Both the position numbers and the translations under genes were made by a program. Under the pieces are notes generated by a model that did no database searches, was not told where the DNA came from, and was given only the letters and a program-made list of their open reading frames with translations. Shown in pieces: positions 54,076 to 63,829 of a stretch of 64,000 nucleotides of DNA (positions are counted from its first letter, which is position 1; each line of letters begins with the position of its first letter). The stretch is taken from positions 1 through 64,000 of the forward strand of contig BQJC01000001.1 in assembly GCA_021604505.1 (NCBI GenBank), written 5' to 3'. Source of the DNA: Nitrospinaceae bacterium (GTDB lineage Bacteria; Nitrospinota; Nitrospinia; Nitrospinales; VA-1).

Positions 54076-54837
54076 ATGGTGGAACCAATTTCAAAAGAAA
54101 CCCAATGCGTTCTTTGCGCGGAACCCTATTTTCCAGCCATTGAACCGGAAGAAGATCGTTCCTCATATACACTTTATTGTTCTTTTTGCACGAACTGCTA
54201 TTCCATCAGTCGAGCAGAGCCCGTGCGTGTCACCTTACGGGAAGTCCTGGGGTTAAAGGGAGAAGCCTTGGCCTTGGCCCTGGAAACCGTTCTGGTGCCA
54301 TGCCCTTGCGGCCACAAATTCAGTCACGATGCCGGTAAAAGATGCCCTGCTTGCTTAAGAAAAATGGAACGGGAAAATAAACGCATAGGAAAACAACAAG
54401 CTATCGACTTTTATTGTCCCTGGAACCTCGATGAATTAGAAAAGTTAGAACCCAAAATCATCGATTACATCAGGGATAAAATGGATAGCAAAGGAGAGAC
54501 CCTCTCCGGCCTCATAGAAAAATATGAAGCGGGGGAAATCGATGCGGAAACCTATATGGAAGGCATAGAATCCCTGCAATTTAGCGAATCGTCGCAAGTC
54601 TGTGTCATCCAGACCTGGGCGATCTCATTGGGGCCGGAAATGGCGTTTCGCGCTGCAGAAGAGCATGGATTGGTAGAGAAATACGGGACGCGAATATTGG
54701 TGAGCATTGCCAAAGGGTTGGAAATGAGCACTGGACACCCTGTACTGACCACACTGACCCAGGAAAAGGCAAACTGGGATGGCGATGTTCAAAAGGAACT
54801 GAACACGTTCATCGCAAAAATAGGCGGCGGATTCTGA
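54076..54837 (+). CDS. Hypothetical protein with two four-Cys zinc-ribbon-like clusters
   Basis: 253 residues. Cys11/Cys14 with Cys35/38/41 (QCVLCAEPYF; LYCSFCTNCYSI), and Cys76/78 with Cys90/93 (VPCPCGHKF; RCPACLRKM), are the pattern of zinc ribbons. The C-terminal half is soluble and helical, with CPWNLDELEKLEP, GLIEKYEAGEIDAETYMEG and VEKYGTRILVSIAKGL. No catalytic family recognised. GGGAG before the ATG. It follows the oxidoreductase operon after a terminator and could be an accessory protein for it, which is untested. Confidence 0.68.
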   Translation: MVEPISKETQCVLCAEPYFPAIEPEEDRSSYTLYCSFCTNCYSISRAEPVRVTLREVLGLKGEALALALETVLVPCPCGHKFSHDAGKRCPACLRKMERENKRIGKQQAIDFYCPWNLDELEKLEPKIIDYIRDKMDSKGETLSGLIEKYEAGEIDAETYMEGIESLQFSESSQVCVIQTWAISLGPEMAFRAAEEHGLVEKYGTRILVSIAKGLEMSTGHPVLTTLTQEKANWDGDVQKELNTFIAKIGGGF

Positions 54838-54940
54838 CTTTTGGGGATATTTTATTCGTTCTGCGGAAAAAATATGAATCTTTTGGGTCCATCCTGGTAT
54901 CTAAATCAGCATTGAAGTAGCAGTCTCCCTTCTCGTTAGT

Positions 54941-54971
54941 GGGCGCCCCTTTAACCGGGGGCGCTTTTTTT
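54941..54971. terminator. Intrinsic terminator of the zinc-ribbon gene
   Basis: GCGCCCC (54943-54949) pairs with GGGGCGC (54958-54964) around TTTAACCG, then seven T. Lies between convergent genes and may serve both. Confidence 0.8.
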
Positions 54972-54979
54972 GTCTGAAC

Positions 54980-57900
54980 CTATTTTTGGCCCCGATCTTT
55001 CACAGTCACCCGAATTTCGGCTCCGTTGGCCCGGATCTCAGGAATATACATGGCATGACCCAATACGGGTAAAGCGTGGAACCGACCGGGAACCTCCGCC
55101 CGTTGCGAGGTGCGAATCTCCCAGACACCCTGCGGCAGCTTGTCGATGAAAAGGGCAATTTTCCTGTCGCGCAACTCCTGATAGACCCATTGCGTTCTAC
55201 CGGTATAATCGCTTTCTTCCGCGCCGCCAGGAGGCTTCGGGATCACGGCCCTGGAAGAAAATTCATCCGATGGACGTCCGGGCTTTTTAAGCTTTAAGTC
55301 CAAGGCCGCAGACTTCAGTTCCTTAGCATAAAGGCTCTCGCCGCTTTTTATTTGAACCGACTCAAACCCCGCTGGTTTCAGGTCCTCAATCACCAGGTAT
55401 TCGTAATTGTTTTTTGCCTCCAGCGTAATCAGGGTTTCAACGCGTTCTCCGCTGGCAATGGAATCCCCGTCGTTCAAAGGAATTTTGTCATAGACCAGTC
55501 CTTTGAGCAGGGTGGGCCGTCCCACCAGTTTGTAATATTGACGACGAAGAAACATCTCATTTCCCGCTGGAGGAACCGGTTCCTCCAGGCTGAAGTACTT
55601 TGCCCGCAGGGAAAAATATAGCGGTCCTTTGCCGTTTTTTCTTAAAATTTGCAGGGTATTTGCCCCGTCCCGAATCAGCTGTTTGTTGACGGTATAAAGG
55701 CTTGGAGCGCTCAGGACATCTTTCACTTTGGTCCGCGCGATGGATTGACCGTTCAGCAGGAGTTCATATTCAAGATCCGCTTGCAACTCACCCGATTCGA
55801 CCAGATAATCGTTGAGAGCCAGAACCGCGATCGCCGTGTTGCGCGTGTTGCTCCAGTGAGAGCCGCGCCGATTCTTCACCAGCCAGTTGGTCACCGGTTC
55901 GACCAGTTTATTATCGGGGTCGATGAGAACCAGTGCTCGTAACGCAAAGGCGGTTGCTTCCACTCCCCCCTCGGACCATCGCCAATAGATGCCGTCTTCG
56001 CCCCAGTGAGCGGTGGACAGGACATGCTTCCCGGAGGTTTGTTCTCCCCGCTGGACGATTGAAGTGTCCGGCGTTCGGTCTATCTTCACGCCGTTTTCTA
56101 GGTTTTCAATGAGAGTCCGGGCTTTTTTATCCACGCCAAAATAGTGTGCCGTTACAGCCAGTAACGACCGGGTGTAGGCATTGAGTTTGCTACGGTTGTT
56201 CCAAAGATTGTCAAACGCTTTGGACTGAAATTCGCTGATTTTGTGTTTCCGCGATAAATCATGGGCGGAGGCCAAAGCGTGCAGCATCCACGCCTGCTGA
56301 TCGAAACGCTCTTCTTCCTCCACCAGTTCACGGTTAAGAAAATCAGAAGCGCGGTTCATGACATCGCGGTCCACGTCGATGCCGGCGTTTTTTGCGAGCA
56401 CCAGACCCCAGAGAACATAGGCCGACATGAAGGGGTCGCTTTCACTTTTTTTCCACCAACCCCATCCGCCGTCACCGTGTTGAAAATCGTATAATCGCTC
56501 AAGTCCCTTGGCTACCATCTGATTGAGAGAGCGAAGGTCCTTTTTTCCTTTTGCGTGGGTTTTCTCAGTGGCCCCGGTTTCGATGCCGCCAAAGATTCTG
56601 CCCTCGATGGATTCAGGATCCAATCCCAAATCCTTAAGGGTTTTAGCGGTGATGACTGCGGGCAGGAACCGGCTCATGGTCTGCTCGGTGCATCCATAGG
56701 GAAAGTCGATGAGGTAGGGAAGAGAATCCAGCAGGGTGACCGCAAGGCTGGGCGCGGCCTGAATGGTCAACTGTGTGGATTTCTTTTTACGTTCTTTGGG
56801 AAGATCGATGGTGACGTCCACTGCATCGCCGTGCATTTTGCCCGACTTGGCCATAAATTTTTCAAGCCCGTGCTCAAAAACCGGAAAGGATTTTTCCATG
56901 CCGTCGCCATATTTTTTTGACTGGGCCGTCACCCTGATTTTTGCTGACCCGGGCCGGTCGATCACAACCTGCCAATCGATTCTTTTTTCGCCTCCCGCAG
57001 GCACTTCGAGGGCTTGAAATTTCCCTTCCTTTAGCGTCACGCCTTCTAAGGAGATCGACGGATCCACCTTCATGGTTTCATCCGTGTTGTTGTTGATGAT
57101 GGCGGAGATCGTCAGAGCGTCTCCGACCACGAAAAACCTCGGCGCCTGCAGGCGGACGATGAGGGGTTTCCGGGTGCGGGAATTGGTCGATCCGATGCCA
57201 AAGCGATTATTGTTTGCAACGGCCCGGGCCGTAGCCCGCCATTCTGTCAGGGAATCCGGAAACTTCACCCTGATTTCTGCTTTGCCCATTTTGTTGGTGA
57301 TGAGATTGGGTTGCCAGAAAGCGGTTGCCCTGAAATCGGCTCGTACCTGGACCGCAGGTTCCGCTCCGGCGCCGCCTCCTCTTGAGTCTTCTTCCATTTC
57401 CATTCGGGAAGAAGATTCCGCTACAGCCTGCGGAATCGAATCGTCGGAAAACTTTCCCCCTTCTCTTTTATACAGGGCCGATTTTGGTGCTTTCTGGACA
57501 AAATCTCTTCTCAACCCGCCTTCGCTCCTGCCCTTTAATTCATAAAAAGTAGAAGCCCCCGCCTTTTGCCTTCGCAGTTCTTTTTCATCCAGCAGATCGC
57601 CTCGTTCACCCTCGACCAGCTTCAGGTAGCGTTTGGATTGAAACGTGCTTTGGGTCCGCGGGCGTTGCACTCTTTTTTGCCCGAAGAAAAACTGCCGGGG
57701 GTCTGGAGCAAGGTCTTTCTGAATATAGAAGACCGATGCGTCCACAAGACCCAGTGCGACTTCCGCAGAAACCGGATTGCCGTCGCTGTCCCGAGTGGTG
57801 ACGGTCAGCGTTCCCTCCTCTTGCGGTTGATAGCTTTCCCGGTCCGATTCCACTTTGACTTCAAGAAAATTTTTGACGGGCGGAACGATCACCTGTTTGG

Positions 57901-60900
57901 AATCCTGAAACATTTGCCGGTCGCTCACCATGACCGCATTCAGAAACAGGTTGGGAATATGTTCTTCCGTGATGTCCAGCTCCAGGAGCTTGACCGGACC
58001 CTCCATGTGCACCAATTGGTGGTGGTAGAGGTCGTCGCCCTCCACACTGAATAAGACGTGCCGGTCATTGGTCGGAGCCATCAACATGACAGGAGCCTTT
58101 TGTCCGGCGCGAAAGGTGTCCTTGTCGACGATAATTTCCAGACCGCCATGACGAGTGTTGAGATCGGTCGTGGCTTGAGTCGCCACCCACACAGTGGTCG
58201 CACCCTTGACCGGATAGGTTCCTTTTTCCTGCCCCGTCCACTCTACCCGGTAGTGGCCTTCCCGTTCCGCAGTGTAAGTAAATTCGGCCTTGCCCTCGGC
58301 ATCGGTTTTGACCGAACGGGTCAGGATATCATCGTACTCGGTGCCACGGAACTTGAGCTCCCAGGAAGGTTTTCCAGGAGAAGGCGGTGGCGGGAAGATA
58401 GCGGTTTTCTCTCTGAGTTTCTTGAGCGCATCTCCCTTCACCTCCCGGCCCTCGGGGTCGAGCCATATCTCGAACCAGTACTCGCGAGTGACGCGGACAA
58501 TGCCATTTGCCTGAACGGGCTGACTGTTTGCATCTACGGAATGAATATTTATCTGGACCTTGTCTTGCGGACGGAAGATATTGTGTTCCGGGTTTAAAAA
58601 TATCGCATAAGGTTGCCGGGTCACGCGGATTTTATCGGTGGCGACAATTTCCCGCCTGGAGGCATCGATCACTCGGGCTTCGATGGAATATTCGAGATCC
58701 TGGCTGTTCCTGGGAGTGTCCAGAGTCAAAGTCGCAAAACCCATCGCGTCGGTTTTGAGCACTTCACGTTTGACCTGCTGGCCCCGGCCTCCCCAGAAAC
58801 GCGAAGGTTGCGGGTGCATATCGCCGTAGTACCAGGGGTACTCGGGAGGGGGGCGCCAATATTGCCGGAAAGGACGCTGATAAATCAATACTTCCACATC
58901 CGCATTGGCAACAGGACCGCCAAAATAATATTCTGCGGAAAGCTCGACTTCCACCTTATCGCCTAACTGAAAAGTTTTCTTTTTGCCGTCGACTTCCGGG
59001 GTCTTGAGGCTGACCTTGAATTCAGGAAGTTTATATTCCTCCAATCGGAACAGAGTGGAATGGCCGATGGATTTCTTTTTTCCTTTATCCCAGAAGGAAA
59101 CCTGATAGGCCCCAAGGGGCAGGGATTCCCCAAGGTCGAGAGAATCCCAGGCACTGCCGAACTCGTTCAATTTTAGAGTGCCTTCTTTTAATTTCGATCC
59201 TCGGGGATCGGTGATCCGGTATTCGATGGCTTCATTAGACGGCGTGCTGTAAACCGATCCGTCATATCCTCGGGCGATCACCTTCCAATGGGCGGTTTCC
59301 TTGGGCCGGTAAGCCGGTCGGTCGGTAAAGACGTAGACCTTCCAATCCGTATGCTGCCGATAAAATTTCTGGCTGTGGCCCAAACTATAAGCCTGCCGAT
59401 CGTTGGATGCGGCGCTGGCGAAGAGATCCCCATTGTGGCGCGAGTTCCTGAGTTTGAAGATGGCGAGTCCCTTTTCATCCGTTTCGGCGCGATGGTCTTT
59501 CCAGACCCATTTTCTGCCGGTATAATGACGTTCCCAAAGGGTGACCTCCGCTTTAGAGATGGGTGAGCCGTCCACGGCGTTGCAAAAGTAAACCAGAGCC
59601 TGAGTCCCGGAAGATTTTAGAACCAGCGAGCTGTCCGTCACCAGGATCAGGTCGCGGGCGCGTTTTCCGCCCCCCGTAGCCTCGATAAGATAGGCCCCCT
59701 TGGGCAGGCTCTTCTTCAGGCGGAGGATTTTTTGCCCCGGATGGTAGTCCCCTTGGCTTTCGGTGGTTTCGCTCCGCGACAGTAATTTATTCTTGAGCGG
59801 CAGGTTGATCTGCTGAATCCATTGACGAGCGTTCTTGCCGTCGGCAAATTCCACATCGCGGGTGAGGTCCACCGGATAAATGGAATACACGACGTTTTCG
59901 ATGTTCCGCCAGTTCAGATGAAACTGAATCTCCGAACCGGGCAGAAATATATTTCCAACGCCCAGTCCCAATACAGGCTGGGTGATGTCTTTGATTCTTT
60001 GTTTGGCGGGGTCGTAATGGCGTGTTTCCCCCTTCTTGAATTCTTTTAAAATGCGTCGATAAAGTTCCAGGGCCGCGACGTAATTTTTTTCGCGGCGCTG
60101 GTCCCCGTTTTTAAGGATGATGATCTCACCGTAGTTTGCCAGCCATTCAGCGTATTGAAAGAGAGCATCGTCGTACCATTCGAAAGATTTTCCCGCTTTC
60201 AAAACCGCTTGAAACTCTTCTGCGACGCGCTCCTGCTGGTTGCCTCCCTGATGGCGCAGGGTCATGGCGATGAGATAATGCGCCCGCGTCCGGTCTTTGG
60301 GTGTCTGCGAAATTTTCAGCGCGTTTTCAAGAGTTTCGAGAGGCACCCGGTTGCCGTAATAGCCATAATAGTAATAAGGCTCCCGCCACGGAGGGCTGGC
60401 GATCGTCCAGATGATGTTTAGATAACGGCTGCGGGCAAGCTCGATATCCCGGGCTCCCGCCCACCACTCCAAAGCTTCTCGGTAGTGTTTCCAGGAGGCG
60501 TGCCAGTTTTTTGAATCGCGCCGCTGCCACCAGAAATCGCCGAGAGATTCCTGAATCTCCGCCCACACCCGGTCTTTGTCTTCGTCGCGTTTCACATCGC
60601 GAATGAGAAATTCCAGTTGCTGCCGGGCTTTATCATAGGTGGATGAGTCGGAGGTTTTGCTTCCCGCCTGCGCCCGCCACAAGGTGTCGCCGATGCGGAA
60701 ATCGACCCAGCGTCTTTCTTTGGCATTTAGATTCAGCGCATTGGTTTCGGCATATGTTTTGTGGGCGCGGGAAAAAGAGCCCTTGGCGTAATATTTTTCC
60801 GCCTGGGTTTTTAACCGTTGATATTCCCCGGCTTCGGAAAGTTCCAGGGGGAGAAGCAAACCGATGGTTAGAATCAGCCACGGAAAAAATTTCAACTTCA

Positions 60901-60901
60901 T
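54980..60901 (-). CDS. Giant alpha-2-macroglobulin-like protein with N-terminal TPR-like region and thioester
   Basis: 1973 residues. Signal peptide cut at S-E-A/G-E; no lipobox. Residues about 25-310 are helical repeats (AEKYYAKGSFSRAHKTYAE, KHYREALEWWAGARD). Macroglobulin domains follow (FLPGSEIQFHLNWRN; YVFTDRPAYRPKETAHWKV). The A2M domain contains AFWQPNLITNKMGKAEIRV and SLTEWRATARA. The thioester CTEQ is Cys1404 to Gln1407, before a TED-like region (HGDGGWGWWKK). Bacterial A2Ms trap proteases in the periplasm. No pbpC partner. Last gene after the deglycation pair, 25 bases away. Confidence 0.92.
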   Translation of the reverse strand: MKLKFFPWLILTIGLLLPLELSEAGEYQRLKTQAEKYYAKGSFSRAHKTYAETNALNLNAKERRWVDFRIGDTLWRAQAGSKTSDSSTYDKARQQLEFLIRDVKRDEDKDRVWAEIQESLGDFWWQRRDSKNWHASWKHYREALEWWAGARDIELARSRYLNIIWTIASPPWREPYYYYGYYGNRVPLETLENALKISQTPKDRTRAHYLIAMTLRHQGGNQQERVAEEFQAVLKAGKSFEWYDDALFQYAEWLANYGEIIILKNGDQRREKNYVAALELYRRILKEFKKGETRHYDPAKQRIKDITQPVLGLGVGNIFLPGSEIQFHLNWRNIENVVYSIYPVDLTRDVEFADGKNARQWIQQINLPLKNKLLSRSETTESQGDYHPGQKILRLKKSLPKGAYLIEATGGGKRARDLILVTDSSLVLKSSGTQALVYFCNAVDGSPISKAEVTLWERHYTGRKWVWKDHRAETDEKGLAIFKLRNSRHNGDLFASAASNDRQAYSLGHSQKFYRQHTDWKVYVFTDRPAYRPKETAHWKVIARGYDGSVYSTPSNEAIEYRITDPRGSKLKEGTLKLNEFGSAWDSLDLGESLPLGAYQVSFWDKGKKKSIGHSTLFRLEEYKLPEFKVSLKTPEVDGKKKTFQLGDKVEVELSAEYYFGGPVANADVEVLIYQRPFRQYWRPPPEYPWYYGDMHPQPSRFWGGRGQQVKREVLKTDAMGFATLTLDTPRNSQDLEYSIEARVIDASRREIVATDKIRVTRQPYAIFLNPEHNIFRPQDKVQINIHSVDANSQPVQANGIVRVTREYWFEIWLDPEGREVKGDALKKLREKTAIFPPPPSPGKPSWELKFRGTEYDDILTRSVKTDAEGKAEFTYTAEREGHYRVEWTGQEKGTYPVKGATTVWVATQATTDLNTRHGGLEIIVDKDTFRAGQKAPVMLMAPTNDRHVLFSVEGDDLYHHQLVHMEGPVKLLELDITEEHIPNLFLNAVMVSDRQMFQDSKQVIVPPVKNFLEVKVESDRESYQPQEEGTLTVTTRDSDGNPVSAEVALGLVDASVFYIQKDLAPDPRQFFFGQKRVQRPRTQSTFQSKRYLKLVEGERGDLLDEKELRRQKAGASTFYELKGRSEGGLRRDFVQKAPKSALYKREGGKFSDDSIPQAVAESSSRMEMEEDSRGGGAGAEPAVQVRADFRATAFWQPNLITNKMGKAEIRVKFPDSLTEWRATARAVANNNRFGIGSTNSRTRKPLIVRLQAPRFFVVGDALTISAIINNNTDETMKVDPSISLEGVTLKEGKFQALEVPAGGEKRIDWQVVIDRPGSAKIRVTAQSKKYGDGMEKSFPVFEHGLEKFMAKSGKMHGDAVDVTIDLPKERKKKSTQLTIQAAPSLAVTLLDSLPYLIDFPYGCTEQTMSRFLPAVITAKTLKDLGLDPESIEGRIFGGIETGATEKTHAKGKKDLRSLNQMVAKGLERLYDFQHGDGGWGWWKKSESDPFMSAYVLWGLVLAKNAGIDVDRDVMNRASDFLNRELVEEEERFDQQAWMLHALASAHDLSRKHKISEFQSKAFDNLWNNRSKLNAYTRSLLAVTAHYFGVDKKARTLIENLENGVKIDRTPDTSIVQRGEQTSGKHVLSTAHWGEDGIYWRWSEGGVEATAFALRALVLIDPDNKLVEPVTNWLVKNRRGSHWSNTRNTAIAVLALNDYLVESGELQADLEYELLLNGQSIARTKVKDVLSAPSLYTVNKQLIRDGANTLQILRKNGKGPLYFSLRAKYFSLEEPVPPAGNEMFLRRQYYKLVGRPTLLKGLVYDKIPLNDGDSIASGERVETLITLEAKNNYEYLVIEDLKPAGFESVQIKSGESLYAKELKSAALDLKLKKPGRPSDEFSSRAVIPKPPGGAEESDYTGRTQWVYQELRDRKIALFIDKLPQGVWEIRTSQRAEVPGRFHALPVLGHAMYIPEIRANGAEIRVTVKDRGQK

Positions 60902-60926
60902 GATGGGGCCTCCAACCCGCAGGGGT

Positions 60927-61808
60927 TCAGCGGGTAAAACGGTTGACGATGGACTTGACCGACGAGAGGTATGAGCTTCCGAACAGGTTCAGGTGATTGA
61001 GCAGGTGATAAAGATTGTAAAGATCCTTTCGTTCTTCATAACCGGGATTTAAAGGAAAAGCCGCGTGGTACGCCTGATAGAAAGTTTCCGGCAGTCTTCC
61101 GAACAGTTCCGTCATCGCCAGATCGCTTTCCCTGAACCCGTAGTAAACGGCGGGATCGAAGATACAGGGTTGCTGGTTTTGACTGGCCTGAAAATAATTG
61201 CCCGACCACAAATCGCCGTGCAGAAGGGCGGGCTTTTCCCCGCTGGTATCTAAGAGAGTTTCCAGCTTACCCAAAAGTGCGTCCAGTTGCTTGTCGGTCT
61301 TCGACGGCAGTTTGCCCGCCTTGCGCGCCAGTTCCTGTTGAAATCCAAGACGATGCTTGCGAAAAAAGACCAGACCGTCTTTCTCCGGCGTATTTTTCTG
61401 TACGGTGGAACCGATGTAGTTGTCGTGGTCCAGTCCGTGCGACTCCTGCGTGACCCTGTGCATATGGGCCAGGGCTTCGGCAAAACGCACATGAAATCCA
61501 TTGGCCGGAGCGGAGTCTTCTATATATTCCAGTAGAAAGAACCGCGGGTTGGGTCCGGGTTCCATGCCGAGTGGCTTTGGAATTTTAGGGCCGCGCTTTG
61601 CCTGGCCCAAAAGCTCAAGGCCTTTGGCCTCCGCCAGGAAAAAGCTGGGCGGCGGATTGGAATTAGTTTTCAGGAAAACCTGTTCGCCGTTAGAAAGCGT
61701 CAGCGTTTGCGTCTGGTTGATGGAGCCGCCACCGACCGGCCGGGTGTTTTGAACGGTTAGCGGTTGACCGAAAACCGATTCCAACACCTGATGAAGGGTG
61801 TCCTTCAT
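60927..61808 (-). CDS. Fructosamine/ribulosamine-3-kinase family protein
   Basis: 293 residues. Family motifs: GGSINQTQTLTLSNGEQVF, FLKTNSN, AEAKGLELLGQA, catalytic HGDLWSGNYF and metal-binding IFDPAVYYGFRESDLAM. Kinases of this family phosphorylate sugar adducts on protein lysines so they fall off. The gene overlaps the low-MW phosphatase stop by 4 bases (ATGA), so they are translationally coupled. This pairing is known for ribulosamine repair in bacteria. Confidence 0.93.
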   Translation of the reverse strand: MKDTLHQVLESVFGQPLTVQNTRPVGGGSINQTQTLTLSNGEQVFLKTNSNPPPSFFLAEAKGLELLGQAKRGPKIPKPLGMEPGPNPRFFLLEYIEDSAPANGFHVRFAEALAHMHRVTQESHGLDHDNYIGSTVQKNTPEKDGLVFFRKHRLGFQQELARKAGKLPSKTDKQLDALLGKLETLLDTSGEKPALLHGDLWSGNYFQASQNQQPCIFDPAVYYGFRESDLAMTELFGRLPETFYQAYHAAFPLNPGYEERKDLYNLYHLLNHLNLFGSSYLSSVKSIVNRFTR

Positions 61809-62290
61809 GCGTTAAATGAGCCTTGCTTCTTGAGAAATTCCAGGATTATCGGGCAGGTGCGTTCGACGATCTGGTAGACGATTTCGAACCCCTTGCCGCC
61901 GCCGTAATAGGGGTCGGGAACGTCGAGGTCGCCATTGGCTTCCGGGTCAAACGAGCGAAACAGCCGCAATTTTTCCGTTTGTTTTGGATCAGGTGATATT
62001 TGTTCCAGAGCCATCAGGTTGCTGTGATCCATTGCCAGAATGAGATCGAGCTGCTTAAAATCCGAGGTTTGAAATTGCTGTCCGCGAGAGTTCAATTGCA
62101 CGTTATATTTGTTGGCGGTCTTTTGCATTCTTTCGTCCGGCGGCGACCCGATGTGCCAGTTTCCCGTGCCGGCGGAGGAGATGAGGATCTTGTCATCAAG
62201 CCCCTCTTTGGCGACCAGTTTTTCAAACACCCCCTGGGCGAGGGGCGAGCGGCAAATGTTTCCCAGACAAACAAAACAGACTTCGATCAT
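61805..62290 (-). CDS. Low-molecular-weight protein-tyrosine-phosphatase family protein
   Basis: 161 residues. P-loop C8-L-G-N-I-C-R14-S (C-x5-R) and the general-acid Asp in VPDPYYGGG are present. Relatives next to fructosamine-kinase genes act on ribulosamine 5-phosphate or related sugar phosphates (LMW-PTP-A) rather than on phosphotyrosine. Coupled to the kinase; same-strand with A2M. Confidence 0.93.
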   Translation of the reverse strand: MIEVCFVCLGNICRSPLAQGVFEKLVAKEGLDDKILISSAGTGNWHIGSPPDERMQKTANKYNVQLNSRGQQFQTSDFKQLDLILAMDHSNLMALEQISPDPKQTEKLRLFRSFDPEANGDLDVPDPYYGGGKGFEIVYQIVERTCPIILEFLKKQGSFNA

Positions 62291-62422
62291 CGTATAATCT
62301 CTTGATTGATTTAGAGTGCGATTGCGTTTAAGATTGGCGCGTCACCATCGATCCATCCATTTTATAAAACTGACCGGACCCCATCAACTTTATATCGGTT
62401 TAAAAAACGTGAGGAGATTGAT

Positions 62423-63715
62423 TTGATCGAACGCTACACGCTCCCGGAAATGGCCGCTATCTGGGAGCCAGAAAATAAATTCGATATCTGGCTGAAAATC
62501 GAAATTCTCGCCTGCGAAGCCCTGGCAAACCGCAAGGAAATCCCCAGATCCGCCGTCGAGGAAATCAAAAAGAAGGCCCGGTTCGATATTCCCCGCATCG
62601 ATGAGATCGAACGCGAAGTCAAGCACGACGTCATCGCCTTTTTAACCTGCGTATCCGAAAACGTCGGGGAATCCGCCCGTTACATGCATCTCGGGCTGAC
62701 CTCCTCCGACGTGCTGGACACGGCCTTCGCCGTGCAGTTGAAGCAGGCCGCAACACTGATCCTCAAGGGCGCTGTGGGGCTTCAGGAAGCGGTGAAAAAA
62801 CAAGCGCTTCTGCATAAAAACACGGCGATGATCGGGCGTTCACACGGGATTCACGGCGAGCCTATCACCTTCGGGTTCAAACTGGCCATCTGGTACGAGG
62901 AACTGGGGCGCAATATTGAGCGATTAAAACAGGCCAGGCGGAGGGTCGCGTACGGACAGATTTCCGGCGCTATGGGGACGTTTGCCAGCGTGGACCCGGA
63001 TGTGGAGGAATATGTCTGCAAGAAGCTGGGGTTGAAGCCGGCGCCCGTGTCCAGTCAGATCATCCAGCGCGACCGGCACGCCGAGTATTTCAGCACCCTG
63101 GCGATTCTGGCAGGCACGCTGGACAAGATCGCCGTGGAAATCCGTCATTTGCAACGGACGGAGGTTCTGGAAGCCGAGGAGTTTTTCTCGAGCGGGCAAA
63201 AAGGCTCCTCCGCCATGCCGCATAAGAGAAATCCCGTGGTGTCCGAGCAGATGTCCGGTCTCGCCCGGGTGATCCGCGCCAACGCCCAGGCGGCGCTGGA
63301 AAACATGGCCCTCTGGCACGAGCGCGACATCAGCCATTCGTCCGTCGAGCGGGTGATCGGACCGGACAGCACCATCCTTCTGCATTATATGTTGAACCGC
63401 ATGACCCGCATGATCGACCGCTTGATGGTCTACCCCAAAAACATGATGAAGAATCTGGAAATCACCCGAGGATTGGTGTTTTCGCAAAGCGTTCTCCTGG
63501 CGCTGGTGCAAAAAGGCGTGACCCGGGAAGATGCCTACCGCATGGTGCAGAAAAACGCCATGCAGGTCTGGGAAAAGGGCAAGGAGTTTCTTCCGCTTTT
63601 GAATAAAGATAAGGACATCAAGAAATTTCTGTCCGATAAGGAACTGGAAAAAGCGTTTCAATTGGAATCGCAATTCAAAAACATCGACCGGATTTATAAA
63701 CGGGTTTTTAAATAA
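62423..63715 (+). CDS. purB: Adenylosuccinate lyase
   Basis: 430 residues, TTG start with GAGGAG upstream; the N-terminus IERYTLPEMAAIWEPENKFD matches the family. Fumarase-type signature GSSAMPHKRNP, SRSHGIHGEPITFG-like GRSHGIHGEPITFG and TSSDVLDTAFAVQ are present. It catalyses two steps of purine synthesis (SAICAR to AICAR and adenylosuccinate to AMP). purC follows, as in the common purB-purC order. Confidence 0.95.
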   Translation: MIERYTLPEMAAIWEPENKFDIWLKIEILACEALANRKEIPRSAVEEIKKKARFDIPRIDEIEREVKHDVIAFLTCVSENVGESARYMHLGLTSSDVLDTAFAVQLKQAATLILKGAVGLQEAVKKQALLHKNTAMIGRSHGIHGEPITFGFKLAIWYEELGRNIERLKQARRRVAYGQISGAMGTFASVDPDVEEYVCKKLGLKPAPVSSQIIQRDRHAEYFSTLAILAGTLDKIAVEIRHLQRTEVLEAEEFFSSGQKGSSAMPHKRNPVVSEQMSGLARVIRANAQAALENMALWHERDISHSSVERVIGPDSTILLHYMLNRMTRMIDRLMVYPKNMMKNLEITRGLVFSQSVLLALVQKGVTREDAYRMVQKNAMQVWEKGKEFLPLLNKDKDIKKFLSDKELEKAFQLESQFKNIDRIYKRVFK

Positions 63716-63753
63716 AGTCATATGGTAAACCTCTCCCGGAGCATGAGAATTGT

Positions 63754-63777
63754 CCTCTCCCCCCGTGGGGGGCGAGG
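63754..63777. repeat. REP-like C/G hairpin between purB and purC
   Basis: CCTCTCCCCCC (63754-63764) pairs with GGGGGGCGAGG (63767-63777), one mismatch, GT loop; a further AGGTGAGGGGGGAG follows. Same style as the elements near 660-850, so it probably belongs to a genome-wide intergenic repeat family. Confidence 0.6.
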
Positions 63778-63829
63778 ATTCAGGTGAGGGGGGAGATTTC
63801 TTCTTTAAATTATTGAATCGGAAATATTC

